The notes: generated by a model from the sequence alone, not told the origin. Counted from the stretch's first letter, positions 1-6,725 are shown. The stretch: DNA of 18,192 bases from Saonia sp964398035 (GCA_964398035.1 CAYNLI010000056.1:1-18192); one strand, 5' to 3'. Translations and numbers: made by a program.

Positions 1-2
1 TA

Positions 3-245
3 ATTCTTTCTCATATTATAAATGATATAGAGTTTTATACACTTTATGGTCATTTGTCCTTGGAGTCCTTGGACGGTCTATATATAGGTAAGGAATTCTC
101 TTCTGGGCAAGCATTTGCTTTTTTGGGTGCTTCAGAAGTGAATGTAAACTATGCTCCCCACCTCCATTTTCAGCTTATTAAGAATATTGGAACCTTTAAA
201 GGTAACTATATTGGGGTTTGTACTACAAAAGATAAGGAATACTAA
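3..245 (+). CDS. M23-family peptidoglycan metallopeptidase, C-terminal part (5' end outside window)
   Basis: The frame is open from base 3, so the gene begins upstream of the window. It encodes the end of a LytM/M23 zinc metallopeptidase, a family that cuts peptide cross-links in peptidoglycan. Two signatures are visible: YGHLS, whose His (51-53) is a catalytic residue in LytM-type enzymes, and HLHF, with His codons at 159-161 and 165-167 (catalytic His and zinc ligand). The HxxxD zinc motif would lie upstream. The frame stops at TAA 243-245. The 13 codons beyond it read TDNCQNPELLLKV and then TAA at 285-287. As I recall the family, flavobacterial members end in a tail like YLENCPNPNLLLKI, so the TAA at 243 falls where a Tyr is expected. 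The gene therefore probably carries a premature stop that removes about 14 residues, after the catalytic motifs. The family call is firm; whether the stop is real or a sequencing error is open. Confidence 0.85.
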   Translation: MLSHIINDIEFYTLYGHLSLESLDGLYIGKEFSSGQAFAFLGASEVNVNYAPHLHFQLIKNIGTFKGNYIGVCTTKDKEY

Positions 246-287
246 ACTGATAACTGTCAGAATCCAGAGCTTCTTCTGAAAGTATAA
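246..287 (+). pseudogene. Likely original 3' tail of the M23 peptidase gene, beyond an in-frame TAA
   Basis: In the frame of the M23 peptidase, the codons after TAA 243-245 encode TDNCQNPELLLKV and end at TAA 285-287. The Cys-x-Asn-Pro-x-Leu-Leu-Leu pattern matches the usual C-terminus of flavobacterial M23 peptidases as I know them. A single change of TAT or TAC to TAA at 243-245 would explain the arrangement. The segment is too short for chance similarity to be excluded. Confidence 0.55.
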
Positions 288-312
288 TTCTTTTTTACCG
301 ATTAAAAACATC

Positions 313-472
313 TCAGGCCGTTGAGTGGTTTTCTAGCAAGGAATCGTTCATCTAGCATTTTATGCACTTTAACCAATAAACGGTCAGATACCTAAAAATA
401 AGGGGTTTTCAGCGATTTATGGCGAGCTCAGCTTCCATGTGGCGTTAAATTTATATAACAAAACAAAACGTC
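313..472 (+). promoter_or_regulatory. Leader of small-protein copy 1, with conserved 63-nt core
   Basis: This non-coding stretch precedes copy 1 of the 72-residue protein. Its core at 355-417 matches 1237-1299 (copy 2) and 2265-2327 (copy 3) at 56 of 63 positions, without gaps. The core ends in AAGGGGTTTTCAGCGATT, which is invariant in all three copies. The arms 318-330 (CCGTTGAGTGGTT) and 371-383 (AACCAATAAACGG) can pair at 11 of 13 positions around a 40-nt interior. GCAT-TTT-ATGC at 355-365 can form a small hairpin. I see no clear TAnnTTTG promoter. The element may be an untranslated leader, an operator region or the end of a duplicating unit; the sequence alone does not decide. Confidence 0.55.
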
Positions 473-691
473 ATGAAAACTATTTTAACTTTAATTTTTG
501 TTCTTTTTATCGGAGTGGCTGCACAGGCACAAGATGCTAAAAACGAAACTAAGGTTGATACAGTAGAAATGACAGTAGCCATTTCTGAAGCTAACGAAAA
601 TTCAGTTGCACGTTTGTACAAGTTCAAAAATTCAAAAATTAAAAAGGCTTTGTCTTTTACTACTAAGGCTAACAAAACTAAATTGGCTTAA
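473..691 (+). CDS. Small exported basic protein, family copy 1 (72 aa)
   Basis: The 72-residue protein has a clear signal peptide: MKT, a hydrophobic core at about residues 4-15, and AQAQ with likely cleavage after residue 20. The mature part is about 52 residues. It starts acidic (DAKNETKVDTVE) and ends strongly basic, around KFKNSKIKKAL and TKANKTK. It has no Cys and no domain I recognise. It differs from copies 2 and 3 at seven residues (5, 16, 33, 36, 37, 69, 72). Residues 38-68 are identical despite four silent base changes there, which is good evidence that the protein is under selection. Proteins ending in motifs like NSRxKKALxF followed by a Lys-rich tail occur in other flavobacteria in my recollection, without known function. 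The final location is probably periplasm, outer membrane or outside the cell. Confidence 0.8.
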   Translation: MKTILTLIFVLFIGVAAQAQDAKNETKVDTVEMTVAISEANENSVARLYKFKNSKIKKALSFTTKANKTKLA

Positions 692-742
692 TTAAATTTA
701 TTTCTTTTCAGGGTTATACTACTTGCTTAAAATTCTAAAATT

Positions 743-874
743 ATGATACAGTGGAAATTATTGAAATGGATATTGTTTTGGATACTGGCACTACCGATAG
801 TATTTATGGTAAATTATTTGAGACAATCATGGACAACTAAGCTAGCTGTTTATACTAAACAAGTTCAAAAGTAA
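743..874 (+). CDS. Possible 43-aa single-helix membrane protein
   Basis: A short ATG-to-TAA frame encodes 43 residues. It has a Trp-rich hydrophobic segment at about residues 4-25 (WKLLKWILFWILALPIVFM) and a basic end, TKLAVYTKQVQK. The shape is that of a one-helix membrane peptide or an uncleaved signal anchor. I do not recognise it. Its last codons overlap a stretch that resembles the 3' part of the neighbouring 72-residue gene family, so the frame may partly be a by-product of a decayed copy. No conserved leader precedes it, unlike the three intact family members. Treat it as an uncertain gene. Confidence 0.3.
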   Translation: MIQWKLLKWILFWILALPIVFMVNYLRQSWTTKLAVYTKQVQK

Positions 875-922
875 AAAAAAGTTATCTTTTATGCCGTGGC
901 TAATAAAGCTGAACAGGCTTAA
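859..922 (+). pseudogene. Decayed 3' fragment of another copy of the 72-aa small-protein gene
   Basis: Bases 859-870 (ACAAGTTCAAAA) are identical to 618-629 in copy 1. After an internal gap comes a stretch matching copy 1's final codons: TCTTTTA, then GGCTAA, then GGCTTAATT, ending in TAA at 920-922 just as copy 1 ends at 689-691. The last 20 bases match at 16 positions. The fragment is about 10 bases shorter than its counterpart and has frame-breaking gaps, so it cannot encode the family C-terminus. No recognisable 5' half or leader remains. It suggests that the family once had an additional copy here. The match is short, so confidence is moderate. Confidence 0.45.
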
Positions 923-1160
923 TTTAAAGTCATCAATAAATTAAAGCAATTGATGTACTTCTTTTTTCATTCAAAACATACTATCAAATTCATTTCGCCT
1001 TTTTTCAAATTTCTTAAGTTTGGCTTAGACCATTTTCGTTAATCGAGCTGAGTATTTTTATAATAAACAATATCCTCTTCTTAAATTAAAAACAACTTGT
1101 TATAGTCTTATATATATAGTATCGATATATTTATTTTCAAATAATTTCTTAATTCTATAG
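923..1160. other. AT-rich gap with no gene seen
   Basis: This stretch between the decayed fragment and the repeat that carries copy 2 has no convincing coding frame on either strand. It contains an AT-rich patch near 1111-1131 (TATATATA and ATCGATATAT) but no recognisable promoter, RNA or repeat. Confidence 0.6.
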
Positions 1161-1168
1161 CTTTTATC

Positions 1169-1355
1169 TTCTCTACATATCGATTAACGACACAAAGCAT
1201 CGGTTACGTGATTTAGGGTTTTGGTGCGTTCACCGAGCATTTTTTGCACTTTAACCGATAATCGGACAGATACCGAGTAATAAGGGGTTTTCAGCGATTC
1301 ACAACGGGTCAGGATACACTATCTAGCGTTCTAATAGTGTAACAAACCCAATATC
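1169..1355 (+). promoter_or_regulatory. Structured leader of small-protein copy 2
   Basis: The leader holds the shared 63-nt core (1237-1299) and several inverted repeats. ATCGGTTACGTG (1199-1210) can pair with CACTTTAACCGAT (1247-1259) apart from a small bulge. GGTG-CGTT-CACC is a short hairpin inside that loop, and the copy 2/copy 3 difference at 1228 falls in its loop. ACACTAT (1316-1322) pairs perfectly with ATAGTGT (1334-1340), and an inner TAG/CTA extends the stem to ten pairs with one bulge. This last hairpin ends 15 nt before the ATG, a position where it could affect translation or act as an operator. No standard Bacteroidota promoter stands out. Confidence 0.55.
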
Positions 1356-1574
1356 ATGAAAACCATTATAACTTTAATTTTTGTTCTTTTTATCGGAGTG
1401 ACTGCTCAGGCACAAGATGCTAAGAATGAAACTAAGGTTGATACGGTAGAAATCACAGTAGAGGTTTCTGAAGCTAACGAAAATTCTGTTGCACGTTTGT
1501 ACAAGTTTAAAAATTCTAAAATTAAAAAGGCTTTATCTTTTACTACTAAGGCTAACAAATCTAAATTGTCTTAA
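1356..1574 (+). CDS. Small exported basic protein, family copy 2 (72 aa)
   Basis: The protein is identical to copy 3 and shares 65 of 72 residues with copy 1. It has a signal peptide (MKTIITLIFVLFIGVTAQAQ, likely cut after residue 20) and a mature chain of about 52 residues. That chain moves from an acidic N-terminal part through EANENSVARLYKFKN to a Lys-rich tail. There is no Cys, no lipobox and no known domain. The start is fixed by the signal peptide and by conservation among copies. It lies inside a duplicated unit with its own leader, so it is probably transcribed alone. Function unknown. Its abundance-like organisation (several near-identical copies, each with a leader) would suit a highly expressed structural or surface-associated peptide, but that is inference. 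Confidence 0.8.
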   Translation: MKTIITLIFVLFIGVTAQAQDAKNETKVDTVEITVEVSEANENSVARLYKFKNSKIKKALSFTTKANKSKLS

Positions 1575-1597
1575 TAGGATATCACTTGAATGTATAC

Positions 1598-2020
1598 TTA
1601 ATCAATTGATTCATTCCCCTTGTTACTTTTTAAGTTTAGTATGCCCCAGATCATAAGTATTATCTCTAGAATTAAAGCAATAGTGAATTGTTCAGAGATA
1701 CCATCAAATGTGGAACTTATTGTTCTCCCAAATGCCAGGCCTCCCATAAAGATCACATTTGTAAGTGTTGCCGTTCGCCAATGAGTAGGCTTAATGATTC
1801 CCATCACCCAAAATATTCCCAACCCTAGGTACAACCCCATTATTGCTCTTAGCATATTTTTCAATTCCAGAGATTCAACCTTGAAGTCAAATACCACTGG
1901 CATAATCTTACTTGGATAAACTCCGTATATCAATCCAACAACTATTACTATACATGCTGATATGCCTAAATGTAGATTTATACTATTCAGAACCTTAAGC
2001 GGTCTTGCTTTATTTGACAT
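1598..2020 (-). CDS. DUF4345-family integral membrane protein (140 aa)
   Basis: The 140-residue protein has four hydrophobic segments, at about residues 16-36, 56-74, 85-100 and 110-130. The arrangement LRAIMGLYLGLGIFW in helix 2, then FMGGLAFGRTIS and a final Glu-containing helix, is the pattern of the DUF4345 family, small four-helix membrane proteins of unknown function. The cytoplasmic N-terminus MSNKARPLK is basic, and the chain ends in a short polar tail. The gene is oriented against the three small-protein genes and sits between two almost identical 408-bp direct repeats. Homologous recombination between them would delete it. It has no same-strand neighbour nearby, so it is probably monocistronic. 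The family call rests on remembered motifs. Confidence 0.75.
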   Translation of the reverse strand: MSNKARPLKVLNSINLHLGISACIVIVVGLIYGVYPSKIMPVVFDFKVESLELKNMLRAIMGLYLGLGIFWVMGIIKPTHWRTATLTNVIFMGGLAFGRTISSTFDGISEQFTIALILEIILMIWGILNLKSNKGNESID

Positions 2021-2188
2021 TTTTCTTATGTTTTGATTTTAAAACAATCCCTTTTAAGAATAATCTTTTCTATTATGTAGGGTAGCATTCCATTTTAATG
2101 TTCCTATTTCTTAAACATAACATGCTATATCTATATAAGTACAACTCATATCTCATGTTTGTTTCAGGATAATTTCCCATTTTGACTC
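2021..2188. other. AT-rich spacer with no gene seen
   Basis: This stretch separates the DUF4345 start codon from the second repeat unit. It should contain the minus-strand DUF4345 promoter, but I find no clear TTTG/TAnnTTTG pair. No open frame or RNA is evident. Confidence 0.5.
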
Positions 2189-2196
2189 TTTTTATG

Positions 2197-2383
2197 TTCT
2201 CTACATATCGATTAACGACACAAAGTATCGGTTACGTGATTTAGGGTTTTGGTGCATTCACCGAGCATTTTTTGCACTTTAACCGATAATCGGACAGATA
2301 CCGAGTAATAAGGGGTTTTCAGCGATTCACAACGGGTCAGGATACACTATCTAGCGTTCTAATAGTGTAACAAACCCAATATC
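2197..2383 (+). promoter_or_regulatory. Structured leader of small-protein copy 3
   Basis: It is the same as the copy 2 leader except T2226 and A2256. The 63-nt core is at 2265-2327, and the start-proximal hairpin ACACTAT/ATAGTGT is at 2344-2350 and 2362-2368. A2256 changes a loop base only, so GGTG/CACC pairing is kept. Confidence 0.55.
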
Positions 2384-2602
2384 ATGAAAACCATTATAAC
2401 TTTAATTTTTGTTCTTTTTATCGGAGTGACTGCTCAGGCACAAGATGCTAAGAATGAAACTAAGGTTGATACGGTAGAAATCACAGTAGAGGTTTCTGAA
2501 GCTAACGAAAATTCTGTTGCACGTTTGTACAAGTTTAAAAATTCTAAAATTAAAAAGGCTTTATCTTTTACTACTAAGGCTAACAAATCTAAATTGTCTT
2601 AA
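2384..2602 (+). CDS. Small exported basic protein, family copy 3 (72 aa)
   Basis: It is identical to copy 2 at every base of the coding region and encodes the same 72-residue exported protein with signal peptide and Lys-rich C-terminus. Its TAA is separated by only 8 bp from the stop codon of the convergent amidohydrolase gene at 2611. No terminator hairpin fits in that space, so the two transcripts must overlap unless termination is factor-dependent. Two identical genes should raise dosage of one product, because no sequence difference between copies 2 and 3 could give different functions. Confidence 0.8.
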   Translation: MKTIITLIFVLFIGVTAQAQDAKNETKVDTVEITVEVSEANENSVARLYKFKNSKIKKALSFTTKANKSKLS

Positions 2603-2610
2603 TATGATGT

Positions 2611-4200
2611 TCACTCTTTTATTCCCGGTTGTAGTATTTTATAGTTTAGTTTTTGTTTTTCCGAAGCTACCATTTCCTTTACGTCTTGCAACAATTGTTT
2701 TGCGTCGTAGATAATACCGTCTTTAATGGTATAGCTTATACCGCCAACACGGACAACTTCATTGTCCTCGGTTAATTTTATTGCGCCAGTTCCATACAAT
2801 ACCTTTAGGTTTTTTAATGGGTTCTCGGCCACAATGACAAAATCTGCCAATTTACCAACTTCCACGGTTCCAATTTTATCATCCATTCCCAAAATTTCAG
2901 CACCGTTTAAAGTAGAAGAACGTATGACCTCTAACGGGTGAAAGCCAGCTTCTCTTAACAATTCCATTTCACGGATATAGGCAAAACCATACAATTGGAA
3001 TATAAATCCAGAATCTGAGCCTGTGGTCACACGCCCTCCACGGTTTTTATATTCGTTGATAAAGGTCATCCATAACCTATAATTTTCTTTCCAAACCACT
3101 TCTTGCTCTGTTCCCCAATCATGCCAATAAGAACCATGTGATATTTTGCTGGGTTGGTAGAATTCCCATAAGGACGGCAATGTATAGTCTTCATGCCATT
3201 CGGCTCTTCTTGCCCGTTGCAAATCCCTATTTGCATCATATATGTTAAAAGTAGGGTCTATGGTAAAGTCCAAGCTTATCAATTCATCCATTATTTTGTT
3301 CCAATGTTCAGAATAGGGTTTGGCAGCTTGCTTCCATAATTTTCCTGCCTCTTCAAACCGATGCTGTTCATTCTGGTAGTTATAGTCCAAGGGGTAGTTC
3401 TGTACCGTTCTGTCTTCAAATAAGGCTTCTGGTAGTCCGTACCAATGTTCCATGGAAGTTAGACCGGCTCTGGCGGAATGCAATACATTCCATCTGGCAA
3501 CACCTAGTTGCGCATGGTGGGAGGCAGAACCAAGTCCCAATTTTTTGTTCTCATCTAATGCTGCAGCCATAATATCAGGTGCTGCACCAAAAAACTTAAT
3601 ACCATCCGCACCTTTTTCAGCATTTGCCCTTACCCATTTTCTTGCCTGTTCAGGAGTACTTATAGGAGCATCGTTCAGCGGATTGATATTTTTTGTTTTT
3701 TGCCCAAAAACAGTATATGTAAAAATCCTTGGAGCTATGATCTCATTTTTACTGCTTTTCTTTTTTAAATCCAAGGACCAATCAATACCCCTGCCACCAA
3801 CTTCTCTTACCGTAGTGACCCCGTGTGCCATCCATAGTTTAAAAACATATTCTGGTTCTGCTCCTTGTGCAGCACCGCCAATATGGGTGTGTACATCCAC
3901 AAAACCGGGCATAAGGTACATGCCTTCACAATCCAATTCCTTTCCGCCAGATTTAAGTTGTGGTCTTTTGGATTCGTCAATTTTAACTCCAGGATTGCCA
4001 ACTACCTGAATCTTTACAATTTTGTTGTGCTCTACTACAATATCAACAGGGCCTCTTGGTGGGGCTCCATCGCCATTAATGAGCGTAACGCCACGGATTA
4101 TCAATTGAGAAAAAGGACCTTCACTTCTGTTGTCCTGCCCTTTTAGAGAAAAGCTCCACGACAATAGCAGAATTAAAATGGATATCAATTTTGTTTTCAT
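2611..4200 (-). CDS. Exported metal-dependent amidohydrolase, imidazolonepropionase/prolidase-like (529 aa)
   Basis: A signal peptide (residues 1-21, ending SLKGQ) exports this amidohydrolase-superfamily enzyme. The metal-binding residues are visible in order: HTH in GFVDVHTHIG (His104, His106), Lys202 in DGIKFFG (candidate carboxylated Lys), a His in ASHHAQLG (228/229), His252 in SMEHWYG and Asp396 in TTGSDSGF. The C-terminal part LGTVEVGKLADFVI-like (near residues 445-460) is the small beta-sandwich typical of this superfamily. The set suggests a binuclear zinc hydrolase of the group annotated as imidazolonepropionase-like or Xaa-Pro dipeptidase-like; the substrate cannot be read from sequence. 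It lies 11 bp downstream of the exported M14 carboxypeptidase gene, probably in one operon, which supports a role in breaking down peptides or peptide-derived amides in the periplasm. Confidence 0.88.
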   Translation of the reverse strand: MKTKLISILILLLSWSFSLKGQDNRSEGPFSQLIIRGVTLINGDGAPPRGPVDIVVEHNKIVKIQVVGNPGVKIDESKRPQLKSGGKELDCEGMYLMPGFVDVHTHIGGAAQGAEPEYVFKLWMAHGVTTVREVGGRGIDWSLDLKKKSSKNEIIAPRIFTYTVFGQKTKNINPLNDAPISTPEQARKWVRANAEKGADGIKFFGAAPDIMAAALDENKKLGLGSASHHAQLGVARWNVLHSARAGLTSMEHWYGLPEALFEDRTVQNYPLDYNYQNEQHRFEEAGKLWKQAAKPYSEHWNKIMDELISLDFTIDPTFNIYDANRDLQRARRAEWHEDYTLPSLWEFYQPSKISHGSYWHDWGTEQEVVWKENYRLWMTFINEYKNRGGRVTTGSDSGFIFQLYGFAYIREMELLREAGFHPLEVIRSSTLNGAEILGMDDKIGTVEVGKLADFVIVAENPLKNLKVLYGTGAIKLTEDNEVVRVGGISYTIKDGIIYDAKQLLQDVKEMVASEKQKLNYKILQPGIKE

Positions 4201-4211
4201 GGTAAATATAT

Positions 4212-6725
4212 TTAGTTGGGTACTCTTATTTTATCTCCCAAAAAGATAGCATTTAGGAACAAACGGTTGGTGCCGTACCAAGAACCCCTAAAGTTAGGGT
4301 TGTCAGCAAACAGGATTACTCTTCCTTTACCTACAGGACTTACAATAAGTGATGCCGATGGTTTAAGGAACTCATCCATGTTTTTATTCGTGATAAAGCC
4401 ATCAATATGAGGGTTGGCAGCATATTTTGCCACAGTTGCATATTCATTTTTGCTAGGGGACAGCCAAATTGTATTGTTTTTATAGATTGGGATAGTGGCA
4501 TCATGATACCCAAAGGCAAGAGGATGGGTGATATCCAAATCGACCTTTAAAATAACCCCGCCAACACTTTCTTTGCCAATATTTTCATTTGCATCTACAT
4601 AAGGTTTACGAATAGTTGCTTTGGTGGAATCTTTTTCCTTTTTGGTAAGTTTCTCTTTGACCAATTCTTTATTTATGACCCACTTGGAAGCTGAACCAAT
4701 GGTAATGAGTGTATTTCCCTTACGAACCCAATCCTTTATTTTGTCTTGTTGTTTTTTGGTGAAACTATATCGCCCTGAAACCATTACAAGGGTATTGTAT
4801 TTATCAAAATCTACACGGTTAAAATTTCGCATAGGAATTTTAGTAATGGGCATATGCATTCTGGTATCCAACAAATGCCAAACTTCACCAGCTTCATAGG
4901 AACGAACTCCATTGCCTATTAACATGGCAGCTTTAGGTTTGGTCACTGGTTGTATGGACCTGCTTCCCAAATCAATTCCTTTTACATTGTACCCTGTTTC
5001 CAAGGCATACATGGGAACTTGGTATTTTTTCTGTGCAGATGCCAGTAACGTATGAATGGCTTCAGCACTTTTCTTTTGAAGGCTTACTGGTAACACCAAG
5101 GCACCATAGTTGAAGGATTTTGAAGTGCTTCCAATTTTTGCGGTAAAAGGTTTAAAAGAAGAAGACAGGACTAATCCTTTTGATTGTAGTTCATATAGCA
5201 CTGCTGGGGCATTATAGTCGTCCCAATCAATGATATAGGCATAATCTGATTTTTGTACAGGGGAAATTGTTACTAGGTTGTCTGTAGACTCTATTTTATC
5301 ACCTGTGTTCAATGAATTGACCGTTTTATACTTCATATTATAGAAATTGGCCACAGACCATGAAGAAGCATCATAATACACACTATCTTGATATTTTTTA
5401 TAAGTTTCAAACATAGTTTGCACCATTCTGTATTGTGGTTGTTTGGTGGGTACTACAAATGAGTTTCCAGATTTGTATACATCAATTTTATGTAACAATA
5501 ACTTATCAATAAAAGCTTTTACTCTATTGGCGTCATAATTATCTCCAAATTCATATCCCTTTATTTTGCTTTTAGTAGCATTGGTCAATGCGCTTTTAAA
5601 GAATTTTTGCTGGTATTTATAAAGATATTCTTTGTTCTCTACAGCTGCTTTAATAGTGGTAATACTAGAAGTGTACTGGTTGCGAATGGTAAAAGGAAAA
5701 GTGATTTCCCCAAAAGCCGTGGTTTGTTTATGGCCTCTGGAACTGGCTTGTTCAAACAAAATGGCAAGACCACCCTGTAAATCTGGATAAGAAGAACCAT
5801 ACCCAGGATAGGTGCCGTCAAAAACCTCTTTGGTAAAATAGAAAGAGCCAATACTATCTAATGCCTTGGCATAATAATTTCCAAAAAGAGTGTTGAGGTC
5901 TTCATAGTTTTCTTTTGGCATAATTGGGTTTAAAGAGGCATTGGTCTTCATAGGCTCAAAAAAATAGGTGCTCTGGCTACCCATTTCATGGAAATCTGTC
6001 ACTACATTGGGGTACCATTCATGATACCATGCCAATTTCCCTCTACTTTCTGGATTAATGCCCAAGAGCCAATCTCGGTTTAAATCGAACCAGTAATGGT
6101 TAGTACGCCCCATGGGCCAGTATTCGTTGTGTTCAGCATCCTGTGGGTCTGCTACTAAAGGATTGCCTTGATACATGTTTGCCCATTGGGTATGGCGATC
6201 CCTACCATCAGGATTAATAGTGGGGTCGATAAAAATTACACCATTGCTCAAATATTTTGTTATTTCTGGATTGTTGGATGCTACAAGTGTATAGGCGGTC
6301 AACAAAGCTGCTTCTGAACTGGATGGCTCATTACCGTGCACATTGTATGCTAAATTGATAAAAACTGGTACATCAGCATGGTTGGTCACATTTAAACTGG
6401 GGTCTGTGAAAGCCAAATGCTGTTGTTTAATATTATCTAGATTGGATAGGTTTTGTGGTGTGGTAATTGTTAAAATGACCAATTTTCTCCCTTCATGGGT
6501 TTTGCCATATTCATATATGGATGCCCTGTCAGAAACTTCGGCCAATTTTTCCAAGTATGCTACAATTAAATCATGCCTTGTATGGCGTTCCCCAATACCA
6601 TAACCCAAAAACTGTTCTGGTGATGGAATATCTTGATTAAAAGGGTGGAATTTTTTAAAAAAATAGTCTTGACTGTAAAGGGATGTACCCATTAACAACG
6701 CCAACAGGAGTAGTTTTTTCAGCAT
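4212..6725 (-). CDS. Exported M14-family zinc carboxypeptidase with large C-terminal extension (837 aa)
   Basis: The protein begins with a signal peptide (residues 1-19, ending TSLYSQ) followed by an M14 peptidase domain at about 45-340. The zinc site is complete: His130 and Glu133 in NVHGNEPSS and His246 in TDFHEMG. The catalytic Glu325 is in LFEQASSRG. NPDGRDR (171-177) and DLNRDW (214-219) carry the Asn/Arg residues that bind the substrate carboxylate in this family. The remaining 500 residues contain a region at about 600-837 (AMLIGNGVRSYE; VRKGNTLITIGSAS; GKGRVILFADNPNFRG) resembling a glutamine-amidotransferase-like fold without an obvious catalytic Cys. It probably trims peptides in the periplasm. 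It is the first gene of a likely pair with the amidohydrolase 11 bp downstream. Confidence 0.9.
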   Translation of the reverse strand: MLKKLLLLALLMGTSLYSQDYFFKKFHPFNQDIPSPEQFLGYGIGERHTRHDLIVAYLEKLAEVSDRASIYEYGKTHEGRKLVILTITTPQNLSNLDNIKQQHLAFTDPSLNVTNHADVPVFINLAYNVHGNEPSSSEAALLTAYTLVASNNPEITKYLSNGVIFIDPTINPDGRDRHTQWANMYQGNPLVADPQDAEHNEYWPMGRTNHYWFDLNRDWLLGINPESRGKLAWYHEWYPNVVTDFHEMGSQSTYFFEPMKTNASLNPIMPKENYEDLNTLFGNYYAKALDSIGSFYFTKEVFDGTYPGYGSSYPDLQGGLAILFEQASSRGHKQTTAFGEITFPFTIRNQYTSSITTIKAAVENKEYLYKYQQKFFKSALTNATKSKIKGYEFGDNYDANRVKAFIDKLLLHKIDVYKSGNSFVVPTKQPQYRMVQTMFETYKKYQDSVYYDASSWSVANFYNMKYKTVNSLNTGDKIESTDNLVTISPVQKSDYAYIIDWDDYNAPAVLYELQSKGLVLSSSFKPFTAKIGSTSKSFNYGALVLPVSLQKKSAEAIHTLLASAQKKYQVPMYALETGYNVKGIDLGSRSIQPVTKPKAAMLIGNGVRSYEAGEVWHLLDTRMHMPITKIPMRNFNRVDFDKYNTLVMVSGRYSFTKKQQDKIKDWVRKGNTLITIGSASKWVINKELVKEKLTKKEKDSTKATIRKPYVDANENIGKESVGGVILKVDLDITHPLAFGYHDATIPIYKNNTIWLSPSKNEYATVAKYAANPHIDGFITNKNMDEFLKPSASLIVSPVGKGRVILFADNPNFRGSWYGTNRLFLNAIFLGDKIRVPN

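Larger units (their letters stand above)
1161..1576 (+). repeat. Long direct repeat, unit A (leader plus small-protein copy 2)
   Basis: Bases 1169-1576 match 2197-2604 at a constant offset of 1028, with only two differences: C1198 versus T2226 and G1228 versus A2256. A looser 8-of-10 match extends back to 1161. Both differences lie in the leader; the coding part is identical. On the 3' side similarity ends two bases after the stop codon. The two units lie in the same orientation, about 612 bp apart, and flank the DUF4345 gene. The near-identity implies a very recent duplication or gene conversion. Confidence 0.95.
2189..2604 (+). repeat. Long direct repeat, unit B (leader plus small-protein copy 3)
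   Basis: Counterpart of the unit at 1161-1576, with two base differences over 2197-2604. Its 3' edge is six bases from the stop codon of the convergent amidohydrolase gene, which is itself intact. The unit therefore landed, or the duplication broke, exactly at the end of that gene. Confidence 0.95.

Noticed and set aside
451..675. Frame antisense to small-protein copy 1 (74 residues)
   Set aside because: It mirrors a well-supported gene whose silent substitutions follow the plus-strand frame.
473..2602. Bacteriocin or toxin-antitoxin cassette for the small proteins
   Set aside because: There is a standard Sec signal peptide, no double-Gly leader, no immunity or partner gene, and DUF4345 lies on the opposite strand as a single copy.
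1161..2604. Composite transposon or integron cassettes formed by the repeated units
   Set aside because: No transposase, integrase, terminal inverted repeats or target duplication can be seen. The repeats hold a gene and its leader, which fits tandem duplication better. An attC-like role for the leader is possible but unsupported.
313..2604. CRISPR array
   Set aside because: The repeated units are gene-sized, few and coding; no short repeat-spacer pattern exists and no cas gene is present.
2517..2714. 65-residue plus-strand frame running from copy 3 into the amidohydrolase
   Set aside because: It is out of frame with copy 3 and antisense to the amidohydrolase end; the product has no sensible features.
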